Positions 6,887-15,053 of a DNA stretch of 64,000 nucleotides are shown here, one piece after another. The position numbers and the translations under genes are program-made. This DNA comes from Leptogranulimonas caecicola (GTDB lineage Bacteria > Actinomycetota > Coriobacteriia > Coriobacteriales > Atopobiaceae). The notes beneath the pieces are model-generated. The model did no database searches and was not told where the DNA came from. It was given only the letters and a program-made list of their open reading frames with translations. The DNA lies in NCBI RefSeq assembly GCF_023168405.1, contig NZ_AP025285.1, positions 1,672,001 through 1,736,000 on the forward strand, read 5' to 3'. Within the stretch, counting starts at the first letter, position 1, and every line of letters begins with the position of its first letter.

Positions 6887-6987
6887 ATAGCCACGCAGCC
6901 TTGGGCGGAAACCAAGGCGCCTACCTTGCTGGCAGGGAAAGCCAGCTCGACCACGTCTGAGCAGACGGACTAGCAGAAAGGACGGTT

Positions 6988-7437
6988 ATGGAATTTCCCA
7001 TCGAGAACCAGGAGGCCTTCGACGCCGCCATCAAGGAGCGCCTGGCCCGCGAGCGCAAGAAGGCAGAGGAGCGATTCTCCGACTACGACGATCTTAAGGC
7101 CAAGGCCGCAAAGCTGGACGAGCTGGAGGAGGCCGACAAGACCGAGCTTCAGAAGGCCCAGGAAGAGATCGCCAGCCTCAAGAAGGCCCAAGAGGACCGA
7201 GCCAAGGCTGACGAGGCAGCAGAGACCCGCGCCAAAGTGGCCAAGGCCACAGGCATCCCCGAAAGCCTCGTCTTCGGCGACGACGAGGATTCCATGACCA
7301 AGAACGCCGAGGCTATCGCGGCTTACGCCAAGCCTCCGGCAGCGCCACCTCTTGGGGAGGCGGGAAGCCACAGCGACGGCTCGGCTTCCAACGACAACCC
7401 CATGGCGTTGGTGCTGCCAAGCCTGTTTGGAAACTAA
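6988..7437 (+). CDS. Phage scaffolding protein (DUF4355-like)
   Basis: A 149-residue, highly charged protein. Residues 10-85 are a coiled coil rich in Lys, Glu and Ala (ERLARERKKAEERFSDYDDL, then AKLDELEEADKTELQKAQEE). It is followed by ATGIPESLVFGDDEDSM and a loose C-terminal tail. Size, order of parts and position just before the major capsid gene fit the phage scaffolding/DUF4355 class, which guides capsid assembly and is then removed. The ATG at 6988 follows AGAAAGG. Codon use is close to the host's, unlike the AT-richer toxin parts. Confidence 0.75.
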   Translation: MEFPIENQEAFDAAIKERLARERKKAEERFSDYDDLKAKAAKLDELEEADKTELQKAQEEIASLKKAQEDRAKADEAAETRAKVAKATGIPESLVFGDDEDSMTKNAEAIAAYAKPPAAPPLGEAGSHSDGSASNDNPMALVLPSLFGN

Positions 7438-7459
7438 CGACTAGCGAAAGGAGCCATAC

Positions 7460-7924
7460 ATGGCTGCTGCAACCACTGCGAAAGTGAAACTCCCGGCCGA
7501 TGTGGTGACCACCCTGCTTCCCAAGATCCAGGGCAACTCAACCATCGCCACTCTGTCTCCCCGCAAGCCCCAGACCTTCTCCGAGCACGAGAACATCATC
7601 TTCACCCCCACGGCCGAGGCCGAGGTGGTCGAAGAGGGCGCTACCAAGTCCAGCTACGAGGTAGGCACCAGCTTCGTCCAGGGCGTCCGCGTGAAGCTGC
7701 AGACCACCACCCGTGTCACCGAGGAGCTCCAGTGGGCCGACGAGGACGACCAGCTGGAGATCATCGACAACATCCAGAAGGACCAGGCCGGTGCCATCGG
7801 CCGCGCCCTGGACTACGTGGTCTATCACGGCATCAACCCCGCCAAGAAGACCGCCCTTGCCTCCAGCTATCCCAAGCTGGTGGGTGCCACCGGCGCACCG
7901 CTCTTCCCCTCTATCTGCACATGA
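7460..7924 (+). pseudogene. HK97-type major capsid protein, C-terminally truncated
   Basis: The 154-residue frame starts 10 bases after GAAAGGAG and reads LPADVVTTLLPKIQGNSTIA, then PRKPQTFSEHENIIFTPTAE, then EELQWADEDDQLEIIDNIQK. This is the start of an HK97-fold phage major capsid protein (usual length about 300). The family resemblance ends near KLVGATGAPLFP, where foreign sequence encoding a second toxin fragment begins, and the frame stops within a few codons. A deletion or recombination has replaced the second half of the capsid gene, so no working capsid can be made. Confidence 0.75.
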
Positions 7925-7925
7925 C

Positions 7926-8255
7926 ATGCTTTCTCGGGCAGGGATTCCTGTAGCCACCCATGATCGCGCTCAGCTTGATATTAATATCGGCGATGAGCTG
8001 TGGGAAATAAAACCCCTGATGGCGACTCCGTTAGGTGTGTCGAAAGCAGTCTCAGGAGGGCGAAAAAAACAGTTCGCTGATCGGTTCGGCTCTGGAACCA
8101 CCATAAAAGTAGTACTTAACTTTCGCTATGTCGCAAAGATTTCTGATGATGAAAATCGAAAAAGGCTTGTCTTAGAGATGCAACGCCATGAAGTATCAGA
8201 GGTGATCTTAATCAATAAGGATGGCACAGTAGAGTTTTTGTTTTTCGCACAGTAG
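7926..8255 (+). pseudogene. Orphan CdiA-like nuclease toxin fragment
   Basis: In a different frame from the capsid gene, this 109-residue stretch reads MLSRAGIPVATHDRAQLDIN, then GDELWEIK, and ends EVSEVILINKDGTVEFLFFA. The D-x-N...E-L-W-E-I-K signature matches the toxin domain of the MuF fusion at 6076-6690, although the two domains otherwise differ. No ribosome binding site precedes it. It looks like a toxin tail displaced from a larger carrier gene. Its base composition is poorer in G+C than the capsid gene it abuts. It might still be expressed by readthrough or coupling, but a relic is more likely. Confidence 0.55.
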
Positions 8256-8299
8256 AAAGGTGTTGTGAAGTCCCTTTCCAGAGTCATCACAACACCTTT
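8256..8299 (+). terminator. Terminator after the orphan toxin fragment
   Basis: AAAGGTGTTGTGA (8256-8268) pairs perfectly over 13 bases with TCACAACACCTTT (8287-8299). It starts at the base after the toxin stop codon. A degenerate copy of part of this hairpin recurs near 8420-8455. Confidence 0.75.
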
Positions 8300-8323
8300 G
8301 TGTATTTAAAGCTATCACAGCAC

Positions 8324-8394
8324 ACCTCGCTAGTCCAACGGAAGGATGTTGGTCCCCAAAACCGTCGATCGGGGTTCGACTCCTCGGCGAAAGG
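8324..8394 (+). pseudogene. Decayed tRNA-like sequence (Trp-like, CCA anticodon)
   Basis: It aligns with the tRNA-Gln at 6777 through the T arm (CGGGG, loop TTCGACT, CCTCG) and the D arm (GTCC/GGAT). The anticodon loop reads CCCCAAA, placing CCA (Trp) at the anticodon, but position 33 is C instead of T. Only four of seven acceptor pairs form and no CCA end is encoded. It is probably a degraded phage tRNA. It again sits just downstream of a toxin fragment. Confidence 0.5.
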
Positions 8395-8494
8395 TAAGCT
8401 CGCCATCGAGCTGCGAGGCGCTGTGAAGTCCTTCTCCGGACCCATCACAAACAAGGCATAAAGAATTACGCATTTTACAAAGGGAGGTAGCGCC

Positions 8495-8731
8495 ATGGCA
8501 ACCACTGCAACCACCCTGAGGATACCTACCGATCTCGCCGCTCGTTACGAGCGCTTGGCAAAGTCTACGGGGCGCACCAAAACCTACTACATGGCAAAGG
8601 CACTCCAGGATTCCATCGATAGCATTGAATATGAATACTGTCTATTGCAAGATCTCGAGGACTATCGTTCAGGTAAAGCCGTTGCCTACAGCTCAGAGAA
8701 AATGAGGAAGCGCTGTGGCTTGGACGGTTAA
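8495..8731 (+). CDS. RelB-type antitoxin, copy 2
   Basis: A 78-residue paralogue of the antitoxin at 4927. It shares TLRIPTDLAARYERLAKSTG, GRTKTYYMAKALQDSIDS and the C-terminal EDYRSGKAVAYSSEKM tail. GGGAGG precedes the ATG. The antitoxin is intact while its toxin partner is destroyed, so it is an orphan that could still act on the first module's toxin or promoter. The pair shows that the whole module was duplicated within the element. Confidence 0.8.
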   Translation: MATTATTLRIPTDLAARYERLAKSTGRTKTYYMAKALQDSIDSIEYEYCLLQDLEDYRSGKAVAYSSEKMRKRCGLDG

Positions 8732-8818
8732 ATACCTTACCAAGGCCGACAAGGCCTTGCACAGGATGGGCCGTCAAGCATCAAAGCGCATCTTTATGTT
8801 TACAAACGTCGCTAAACA
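8715..8818 (+). pseudogene. RelE-type toxin, copy 2, internally deleted
   Basis: It begins like copy 1 (MAWTVKYLTKADKALHRMGR, then QASKR). After KRI it jumps to DNA that corresponds to the last codons of copy 1 (GTTTACAAACGTC) and to its downstream terminator. About 175 bases encoding the RNase core are missing, and the joined tail is out of frame. It cannot encode a working toxin. Confidence 0.8.
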
Positions 8819-8824
8819 AAAAAC

Positions 8825-8855
8825 AGCCCTGGCTGCCGCCATGACAGCCAGGGCT
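8825..8855 (+). terminator. Degenerate copy of the relBE terminator
   Basis: CAGCCCTGGCTG pairs with CAGCCAGGGCTG, as in the terminator at 5426. The T-tract is lost, so termination is probably weak. Confidence 0.55.
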
Positions 8856-8858
8856 GCT

Positions 8859-8894
8859 ATATGCATTTGGATATGCATTTGGATCTGCATTTGG
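8859..8894. repeat. 12-bp tandem repeat
   Basis: Three head-to-tail copies of ATATGCATTTGG, the third with C for A at position 3. They sit at the right-hand edge of the element, between the decayed relE copy and the host SPFH gene. Slippage here could vary copy number; no function is known. Confidence 0.75.
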
Positions 8895-8973
8895 ATCGCG
8901 ATCTAACTCAGCAACCATCCAATTGCTTTCGCTTGCCTTCGACTGCAGATCTTCTCAGCACCCCCGCGATCTC

Positions 8974-10062
8974 CTACTTTTGGTTGTTGGCCTTCTCGGC
9001 AGCCATCATCTGGGTGAGGATGTCGGTGGAACCCATATCCTCGGGGATCACCAGGGTAGAGGAGCCGCCCTCGGCGAACTTCTCCATCATGCCTATGCGC
9101 TGGGTGAACATGAGCAGCATGTTGGCCTCCTCGCTGGAGAGGCCGGAGTCCTGGATGGTGGCCAAAGATTGGGCGAGACCTTCGGCGATGGCGATGCGCT
9201 GGTTGGCGATGCCTTCACCCTGGATCTTCATGGACTCAGCCTCGGCCTGGGCGGCGATGACCGCCTTGGCCTTGGCGGCCTCGGCCTCGTTGGTGGCGCT
9301 GATGCGGTCGTTGGCCGTGGTGATGATGCGGTTCATGGACGTTTGCACGTCTTTGGGCAGCTTGATGGAGGTGATGAGCGTGGTGACGATCTGATAGCCG
9401 TAGCCAATCATCTTCTCGCGCACATCCTCGCCAATGGCGGAGGCGATGGCGTCCTTCTCGGAGAAGACGGTCTCCAGGTCGCGGGTGGGGATTTGGGAGC
9501 GCAGGGCGTCGGCGAAGTAGTCTTTGATCTGGGCCTCGGGCGACACCAGCGTATAGACCGAGCGGTAGATGCCCGACTCGCGCACGTTGTTGGTGGGCGC
9601 CATGTCCACGTGGTACTGCACGGCCACGTCCATGCCAATGGTGACGTTGTCTTTGGTTTTGGCGTCGAACTCAAAGTGCAGGTCCTGGGTCATGAGAGAA
9701 ACGGCGCGCATGGTCTCCACCAGGGGGATGAGCACCGTGAGGCCCGGGTTGGCGATGCGAGAGAAGCGGCCAAAAGACTCGATGACGCCAACGTTTTGCT
9801 GGCGCACCACGCGCACGCAAAAGACGAAGAAGAGCACGATGAGTATTGCAAGCAACACGATCATGAGGGAATCCTCCATAAACTGAGTGAAAGGAAGTAC
9901 GACAGATGAGGCGTCGATGGCAGGGACATCGATATCAGGGATCTCCAGATCCATCTCATCGATGGCGCCCAGAAGCGCAGAGACAACGATGATCACCGCA
10001 AAGACGATCCAGGTGCCTCCGCTGTGCCTGCGGCCATGCCCGCCCGAACCCCCGTGGGCCAT
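8974..10062 (-). CDS. SPFH/Band 7 membrane protein (stomatin-like)
   Basis: A 362-residue protein starting at the ATG at 10062, 7 bases after AAAGGAG. The first 25 residues are Gly/His-rich and cytosolic. A membrane segment follows (WIVFAVIIVVSALLGAI), and a second one (LMIVLLAILIVLFFVFCVRV) leads into the SPFH domain (RQQNVGVIESFGRFSRIANP, then GLTVLIPL). A helical Ala/Glu-rich part (EAEAAKAKAVIAAQAEAES) promotes oligomer formation. Such proteins form membrane microdomain rings and often protect proteases or transporters. No NfeD-type partner lies nearby. It is the first host gene right of the prophage and reads toward it. Confidence 0.85.
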   Translation of the reverse strand: MAHGGSGGHGRRHSGGTWIVFAVIIVVSALLGAIDEMDLEIPDIDVPAIDASSVVLPFTQFMEDSLMIVLLAILIVLFFVFCVRVVRQQNVGVIESFGRFSRIANPGLTVLIPLVETMRAVSLMTQDLHFEFDAKTKDNVTIGMDVAVQYHVDMAPTNNVRESGIYRSVYTLVSPEAQIKDYFADALRSQIPTRDLETVFSEKDAIASAIGEDVREKMIGYGYQIVTTLITSIKLPKDVQTSMNRIITTANDRISATNEAEAAKAKAVIAAQAEAESMKIQGEGIANQRIAIAEGLAQSLATIQDSGLSSEEANMLLMFTQRIGMMEKFAEGGSSTLVIPEDMGSTDILTQMMAAEKANNQK

Positions 10063-10094
10063 AGACTCTCCTTTGAACGAGGCCAACCGCGCTT

Positions 10095-10136
10095 AAAAAA
10101 CGACCGCCATACCTTATGGCAAGGTCAGCGGCCGTT
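10095..10136 (-). terminator. Terminator of the GldA-like gene
   Basis: Read leftward, an ACGGCCGC...GCGGTCGT stem with an inner TTGCCATAAGGTATGG hairpin is followed by six T. It lies just upstream of the SPFH start and ends the dehydrogenase transcript. Confidence 0.85.
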
Positions 10137-10188
10137 TTAGGTGTCCCTAGTATAAAGATTTCCTTTTGCAGTGAACAGTGGTGCAGCC

Positions 10189-11361
10189 TTACAGTTGCGC
10201 GGCGTGGGCGTCCATGCGCAGGCGCGCCACCTCTTCGCCCAGCTCATCGCCGGCTAGGACGGCACGGCTGTAAAAGTCGGCATCCAAGATGGCCTGCTTG
10301 AAGCGCTCGGGAGTGAAAGGATAGGGGGCTTTTCCCCACTCGGTAGTGGACTGGGCACGCGCTACCAGCGCATCCAGATCTGCGCCGGACGCCCCAATCT
10401 CCTCCAGCGTCACCGGGAAGCCCATCTCGCGGTTGAACTGGAAGAACTGTTCCAAATCTTGATGCCTGCCGTCGAAGGCCATGAGCACCAGGTTGCCAAA
10501 AGCCACCACGGCGCCATGGGGATGGGCCTCCACCAACTCCGGTGAGATGCCGGTCCAAGCATTGTAAAAGCCGTGGGCCACGCTGGAGTTGTAGTAATAA
10601 GGCTCAGGTTCGAGCATGCCCGTGGTGAGGTTGGAGACCAGCCCGCAGGTCACGATGATATCGAGCACCACTGCCTCAAAGGCGTCCGAGGTGCGATGGC
10701 GGTGCTTATCGGCCAGGGCGTCTTTGCCATAGGCGAACAGAGGCTCTCCGCAGGCCTCGGCCAGCGCGCGGCCCATAGCGGGCACCGGGGCCAGAGCCTG
10801 GGAGCGGCTGGCGAGCTCTACCTCGGGCTCCTTGGAGAGCGCGTCGCCGATGCCCGCCCAAAAGTAGAGGTCGGGGCTGTCGGCGATCACCTGCAGGTCG
10901 ATAAATGTGTGTACCGGCGGCGCCGACGGGAAGAAATAGCCGTCCGCATGGCCGTCGTCGCCATAGAACACTCCGATGGCCGTCACCGGCGCACAGTTGG
11001 ACGCCACCGTGGGAAAGGTGAACAGCGGGATGCCGAGAAGCTCTGCCGCCTCTTTGCAGCAGTCTATGGCGCGGCCGCCACCCATGGCGAAGAGCATCTG
11101 GGATCCTTGAGCCTCTGGTGCTTGGGCGATGCGGCGAGCGTTCTCATGGGTGCACTCGGTGCCGTAGACCAGTTGGCCGCAGAGCTCGATTGGCGTGCCT
11201 TTGAGCGCGTCTTCGAGCTTGGGAGCTCCAGCCTCGAGCGCCTTGGAGCCGCCTACTAAAAGCGCCTTGCGCCCAAAGGCCCCTACTACCTGCGCCACGG
11301 CGTCATAGGCCTGGGTTCCCACTGTGTAGCTGGGCAGATACTGAGTGCTTACCGCTTTCAT
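10189..11361 (-). CDS. Iron-containing alcohol/glycerol dehydrogenase family protein
   Basis: A 390-residue protein beginning MKAVSTQYLPSYTVG at the ATG at 11361, 6 bases after GAGAGGAG. The N-terminal half has the NAD-binding fold (ALLVGGSKALEAG, then FAMGGGRAIDCCKEAAELLG, then FTFPTVASNCAPVTAIGVFY). The C-terminal half is helical and supplies metal ligands, including HGFYNAW and AHPHGAVVAFG. This is the GldA-like branch, which oxidises glycerol or related polyols, or acts on other sugar-derived carbonyls; the exact substrate cannot be read from sequence. It is a single-gene transcript with its own terminator. Confidence 0.8.
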   Translation of the reverse strand: MKAVSTQYLPSYTVGTQAYDAVAQVVGAFGRKALLVGGSKALEAGAPKLEDALKGTPIELCGQLVYGTECTHENARRIAQAPEAQGSQMLFAMGGGRAIDCCKEAAELLGIPLFTFPTVASNCAPVTAIGVFYGDDGHADGYFFPSAPPVHTFIDLQVIADSPDLYFWAGIGDALSKEPEVELASRSQALAPVPAMGRALAEACGEPLFAYGKDALADKHRHRTSDAFEAVVLDIIVTCGLVSNLTTGMLEPEPYYYNSSVAHGFYNAWTGISPELVEAHPHGAVVAFGNLVLMAFDGRHQDLEQFFQFNREMGFPVTLEEIGASGADLDALVARAQSTTEWGKAPYPFTPERFKQAILDADFYSRAVLAGDELGEEVARLRMDAHAAQL

Positions 11362-12011
11362 AGGGCTCCTCTCATGGGCTGAATGCCCTTTAGAGTTACC
11401 CCATTGGTGATGCGCATGCATGTCGATTGGCCACCGTTAACACAACTGCCCCAGAGCAATAGGCTGCAGCGTCCAGGGGCTATGGTCACTTTGACGGAAT
11501 TTGGACACGCTCCCGCGCGATGGCGGTCTTTGGCTCTTGCGCGATGGCGGTCTTTGAAACACCCCTCCACGGCCCTCTGAATTTTTACTACATTAGCTAC
11601 GTTTTATAAACACCCTGGGGAATTACGTACAATGAAACAAACGTAGTATTTTTTCTGATGGCTACGAGAGCCTCTTAGCTACGAGCAGAGCCTCTTGCTA
11701 TCCCTTCCCATCTGCCCCCCTCCCCCATCATCTTCATCCGTTTCCTTGCAGCCCCCGGGCCCAGAGCATTTCCTACGTTCAACTCAGATATTTGCGGATA
11801 CTTTGCCGTTCAGGCGCACACTTTTGTTCACTTTGTATACCATCTATAGGGGCTTTGGCTGTCTGCGCTGCCCTTCCCGCTCAAAGGCATCCAAAGCACT
11901 GTCTGTCGTCGTGCTCGATGGCCGCCGAGCAACCCCTTGCGCCCGCAACGCCGTTGCCCGGCTGCCGTCGCAGCCCGTCGACAGCGCCCTGTTCCCCCGA
12001 GAAAGGCTCTC
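11362..12011. other. Gene-less stretch between divergent genes
   Basis: About 650 bases upstream of both the leftward dehydrogenase and the rightward DegV gene. It contains the 24-bp tandem repeat at 11509-11556 and an AT-rich promoter-like block at 11585-11660, in which CTACGTTTT and AAACGTAGT face each other as a possible operator. Open frames between 11690 and 12000 look like chance. Confidence 0.5.
11509..11556. repeat. 24-bp tandem duplication
   Basis: Two adjacent copies of a 24-base unit that ends GCGCGATGGCGGTCTTTG; they differ at two bases near the start (CC versus TT). They lie in the leader of the GldA-like gene. Confidence 0.8.
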
Positions 12012-12848
12012 ATGGCCATCCGCATCATCACCGATTCCGCCTCTGACCTCGCTCCCTCCCCTGCCCTCACGGTGGTTCCGCTCACCGTGACCTTTGGCGA
12101 GACCAGCTACCTGGACGGGGTCGACCTCTCGGCCCACCGCTTCTACGAGCTGTTGGTGGAAGGCGACCTGTTGCCTTCCACCAGCCAGATCAATCCCGGC
12201 ACCTGGGACGAGGCGTTTCGCGAGGCCACAGCCGCAGGCGATGAGGTAGTGTGCATCACCCTGTCATCCAAGCTCTCAGGCACCTATCAAAGCGCGTGCA
12301 TCGCCGCCGAGGCCTACCCCACCGTTCATGTTGTCGACTCTCTGAACGTCACCGTGGGCGAAGGCGTGCTGGTACGCCGTGCGCTGGAACTCGCCCAAGC
12401 AGGCCTTGAGGCAGACGAACTTGTGGACGCCCTCGATGCCGAGAAGCGCTCCATCCGCGTGGTGGCCCTCTTGGATACCCTGGAATACCTCAAGCGCGGG
12501 GGCCGGGTGTCGGGCGGGGCAGCGCTTGTAGGCACCATGCTTTCCATCAAGCCGGTGGTGGCCGTCCAGGATGGATTGGTGGAGGTTATCGGCAAGGCCC
12601 GCGGCTCTAAAAACGGCCATAACCTGCTGGTCCGCGAGATTCAAAATGGCGGCGGCATCGATGTGAGCCGTCCTCTAGCCACTGGATTCACCGGCTTGGA
12701 TGACCGTATCTTGCGCAAGTACATCCAAGATGCCGGCTGGCTCTGGGAAGACCTGGTGAGCGAGGTGCCGGTCTATGAAGTGGGTTCCACCATCGGCACC
12801 CATGCAGGGCCGGGCGCTATCGCAGTGGCGTTTTTCTCTCAGGAATAA
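12012..12848 (+). CDS. DegV family fatty-acid-binding protein
   Basis: A 278-residue protein starting MAIRIITDSASDLAPS at the ATG at 12012 after GAAAGG. The DegV marks are ITDSASDL at the start, STSQINPGTWDEAF, ITLSSKLSGTYQSA, and LEYLKRGGRVSG in the middle. DegV proteins bind a fatty acid between two domains and, as FakB partners, present it to the FakA kinase for phosphorylation and use in membrane lipid synthesis. No fakA gene is visible nearby. The final GSTIGTHAGPGAIAVAFF motif is complete, so the gene looks intact. Confidence 0.88.
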   Translation: MAIRIITDSASDLAPSPALTVVPLTVTFGETSYLDGVDLSAHRFYELLVEGDLLPSTSQINPGTWDEAFREATAAGDEVVCITLSSKLSGTYQSACIAAEAYPTVHVVDSLNVTVGEGVLVRRALELAQAGLEADELVDALDAEKRSIRVVALLDTLEYLKRGGRVSGGAALVGTMLSIKPVVAVQDGLVEVIGKARGSKNGHNLLVREIQNGGGIDVSRPLATGFTGLDDRILRKYIQDAGWLWEDLVSEVPVYEVGSTIGTHAGPGAIAVAFFSQE

Positions 12849-13059
12849 TCGCGGCAACCGAGCGACCGCGACAATCGAGCAACCATTATGGGCAGCTCCT
12901 TAGGATGCTCCCCTATTTCTGGCCAATCGTTACCATTGTGAAGATGTCTCGCAGGTGGTGTAAAAACCCCGGCTCCGGGGCACAAAACCAGCGATCGCAG
13001 GACGATGCGCTGCCCCATCTCCCCCGGATCCCGCAGCTCCCTCTACATCGTTACTGTGT

Positions 13060-13124
13060 GAGTCCGCATGTCAGCGTTTCTCTCATCTCTCTCTTTCTCT
13101 CCGCTGACATGCGGGCTCAGTTTT
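13060..13124 (+). terminator. Large hairpin between degV and the acyltransferase gene
   Basis: A 17-base arm at 13060-13076 (GAGTCCGCATGTCAGCG) pairs with 13102-13118 with one mismatch, and TTTT follows. It is likely the degV terminator. Its end is 20 bases before the next start codon, so it might also act as an attenuator. Further left, CCCC-GGCTCC-GGGG at 12967-12980 is a weaker hairpin with a T-run only in the leftward direction. Confidence 0.7.
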
Positions 13125-13143
13125 GCTGCAAGGGGTTGTGCTT

Positions 13144-14238
13144 ATGGCAAAGTTGCTTTCCGGATCATCGCGTGCTACCACCGCCACCTGGATTTTCAAT
13201 TTCGAGTCCTCGGCCTCGCTGCTTTTAGCGCTGGGCAGTTTGTTGGCAGCGTGGCACGCTCGGCAGATCCTGCCAGCAAATAGCCTTTATCGCTTTTGGG
13301 AGTCCTGCCTGCTACCGGTGCAGTTACCGGTGTTCTACTTTGGCTACGGCTACCTCTACCAGCGCCAATGGCGGGTCACAAGCCTGCGCAGCTGGTGGGG
13401 ATCGGTGCGCTATGAGCTGGCGAACCTGCTCACTCCCTTCGCGTTCATCACCGTGCTCACCCTGGCAGTTCGCAGCTGGCTGCACACGGGAGCAGGGCTT
13501 ACACCAGAGCATCTGGCAGTGGCGCTCTTTGTCGATCCCGTGATCCCTGTGGGCTTCTTCCTGGTTGCGCTGGTCTTTTATCTGCTGATCCCCAACTTCA
13601 CTTCCAAGCGCGCAGCGGCAGTGGGAGTGGGCGTCTCGCTGCTGCTCAAAATTGCCGTGGTCATAGCAGCTCGCAGCCCGGAGGGGCAAGGGCTTCTCGG
13701 CAGTTTGCCCTATGTGGTGGCCAACGGCTGCGACAACGCTCTCTGGTTTTGCGGCGGCATGGCCTTGGCGCTGGAGGAATGCCAAGGGCAGATCTCGCAG
13801 CACATGCGAGGGGCAAGGCTGCCTCGAGCGGTGAAGATAACGGGACCTCTGGCGCTGTGGCTTGGGCTGGCGCTGGGATGCTGGTGGCTTTACGGGCAGG
13901 AGCGTATGAACCTCGGCTGCCTGGAGGCGGTGTTGGTAGGTGCCGGCTTGGGGGCAGGCACCTTGCTCTATAGGGAGCTGTTTGGGATGCAGGGGCGTCA
14001 ATGGCGGTTCTTTAGCCTGGTAGACGGCTACACCAAAGGCATCTGGCTGCTGCATCCGCTCTGCCTGGAGCTATGGTTTTACTGGGCCCAAGGAGCGCAT
14101 CTAGGCGCCGTCGGAACAGTGGCGGGCAGCTTGGCAGCCGCCTATCTGGTGCCGGTGGCCATCAACGTGATGCTCGATCATCTGGGGCGTCTGGGCTTTT
14201 TGATCAATCCCAACCGCTATCTGTCCAAGCCGCGCTAG
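13144..14238 (+). CDS. Acyltransferase-3-like integral membrane protein
   Basis: A 364-residue protein with about ten membrane segments, for example SASLLLALGSLLAAWHA, AFITVLTLAVRSWL, GFFLVALVFYLLIP and GVGVSLLLKIAVVIAA. The layout and the arginine-rich short loops match the acyltransferase-3 group, which acetylates or acylates cell-surface sugars and lipids. The active-site histidine seen near the start of typical members is not obvious, so a non-catalytic or divergent member is possible. It starts MAKLLSGSSR at 13144 after AAGGGG. It converges with the GntR gene downstream; the 77 bases between them hold no clear terminator. Confidence 0.6.
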   Translation: MAKLLSGSSRATTATWIFNFESSASLLLALGSLLAAWHARQILPANSLYRFWESCLLPVQLPVFYFGYGYLYQRQWRVTSLRSWWGSVRYELANLLTPFAFITVLTLAVRSWLHTGAGLTPEHLAVALFVDPVIPVGFFLVALVFYLLIPNFTSKRAAAVGVGVSLLLKIAVVIAARSPEGQGLLGSLPYVVANGCDNALWFCGGMALALEECQGQISQHMRGARLPRAVKITGPLALWLGLALGCWWLYGQERMNLGCLEAVLVGAGLGAGTLLYRELFGMQGRQWRFFSLVDGYTKGIWLLHPLCLELWFYWAQGAHLGAVGTVAGSLAAAYLVPVAINVMLDHLGRLGFLINPNRYLSKPR

Positions 14239-14315
14239 GGGCGCACGACAGGAGAACTCCCGCACAGACGTCGCGCTGAAGGCGCTTTGCTGGAGCGATA
14301 GCCGTGCTGGAGCCG

Positions 14316-15053
14316 TCAATCGCGCTGGGTGGAAGAACTGATGACACAGCGGTTGGCGGGCATCCAAATGCTGCCCCACTCAAAGGGCGTGCCGTCTTCA
14401 AGATAGACGGTCTGGTCCATTTGGAGGGCCGGGGAGCGCTCGTCGCACTGGAGCCATTCGGCGCGACGCTTGCCGCAGACGCAGGCGCTGTAGACCTGGT
14501 TGGAGTAGCCGATCTTTTGGCCGCTCGTGCGCGCGACGGCTTCAAAGAGGCCCTCGGCGGTGAAGTCCACCTCTTCAATGCCCGGGCAGCGGCTCATGGC
14601 AATGTGGCTCTCGATGAACATGACGGGCTCGCCAAAGACCGAGCGCACGCGGGCCAAATAAAGGTAAGGCGTGCCGCGGGGGATTTGCAGGGCCCAGGCA
14701 CAGGCCTTGTTTGCCGGCTCTACGCGGCTCTCCACCACCACGGTGGTGTAGGGAATGCCCTGGCTGGCCATGGACTCGGCAAAGGAGAGCAGGTGGTTTG
14801 AGGTGGGACGGGCCATGATAGGCTGCACCACATAGGTGCCGCGGCCGCGCTGCTGCACCAGCAGCCCCTCGTCCACCAGTGACCGGATGCCCTTTTGCAC
14901 CGTACCGCGAGACAGATGCAGCATGGCCATGAGCTCGTGCTCTGAAGGGATTCGCTCGTCCACGCCCCACTCGTGGCTATAGATCTTCTCACGTACGAAA
15001 TCGGCAACCTGCACGTAGAGCAAGCTGTTGTCGGAGCGCTCAAAATCAGCCAC
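14316..15053 (-). CDS. GntR/HutC-family transcriptional regulator
   Basis: A 245-residue protein. The N-terminal winged helix reads KIYSHEWGVDERIPSEHELM, then LSRGTVQKGIRSLVDEGLLV, then QQRGRGTYVV. The C-terminal half is a UTRA ligand-binding domain (TPYLYLARVRSVFGEPVMFI, then CDERSPALQMDQTVYLEDGT). HutC-type regulators sense small metabolites such as sugar phosphates. I start it at the GTG at 15053, 5 bases after GGAGG; an ATG at 15110 is an alternative. Its neighbours are not a clear regulon. The Zn-dependent hydrolase gene upstream runs in the same direction, 145 bases away. Confidence 0.8.
   Translation of the reverse strand: MADFERSDNSLLYVQVADFVREKIYSHEWGVDERIPSEHELMAMLHLSRGTVQKGIRSLVDEGLLVQQRGRGTYVVQPIMARPTSNHLLSFAESMASQGIPYTTVVVESRVEPANKACAWALQIPRGTPYLYLARVRSVFGEPVMFIESHIAMSRCPGIEEVDFTAEGLFEAVARTSGQKIGYSNQVYSACVCGKRRAEWLQCDERSPALQMDQTVYLEDGTPFEWGSIWMPANRCVISSSTQRD

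Noticed and set aside
12967-12980. A terminator after degV
   Set aside because: The CCCC/GGGG stem is too short, and its T-run lies in the leftward direction where no gene ends. The hairpin at 13060-13124 is the better candidate.
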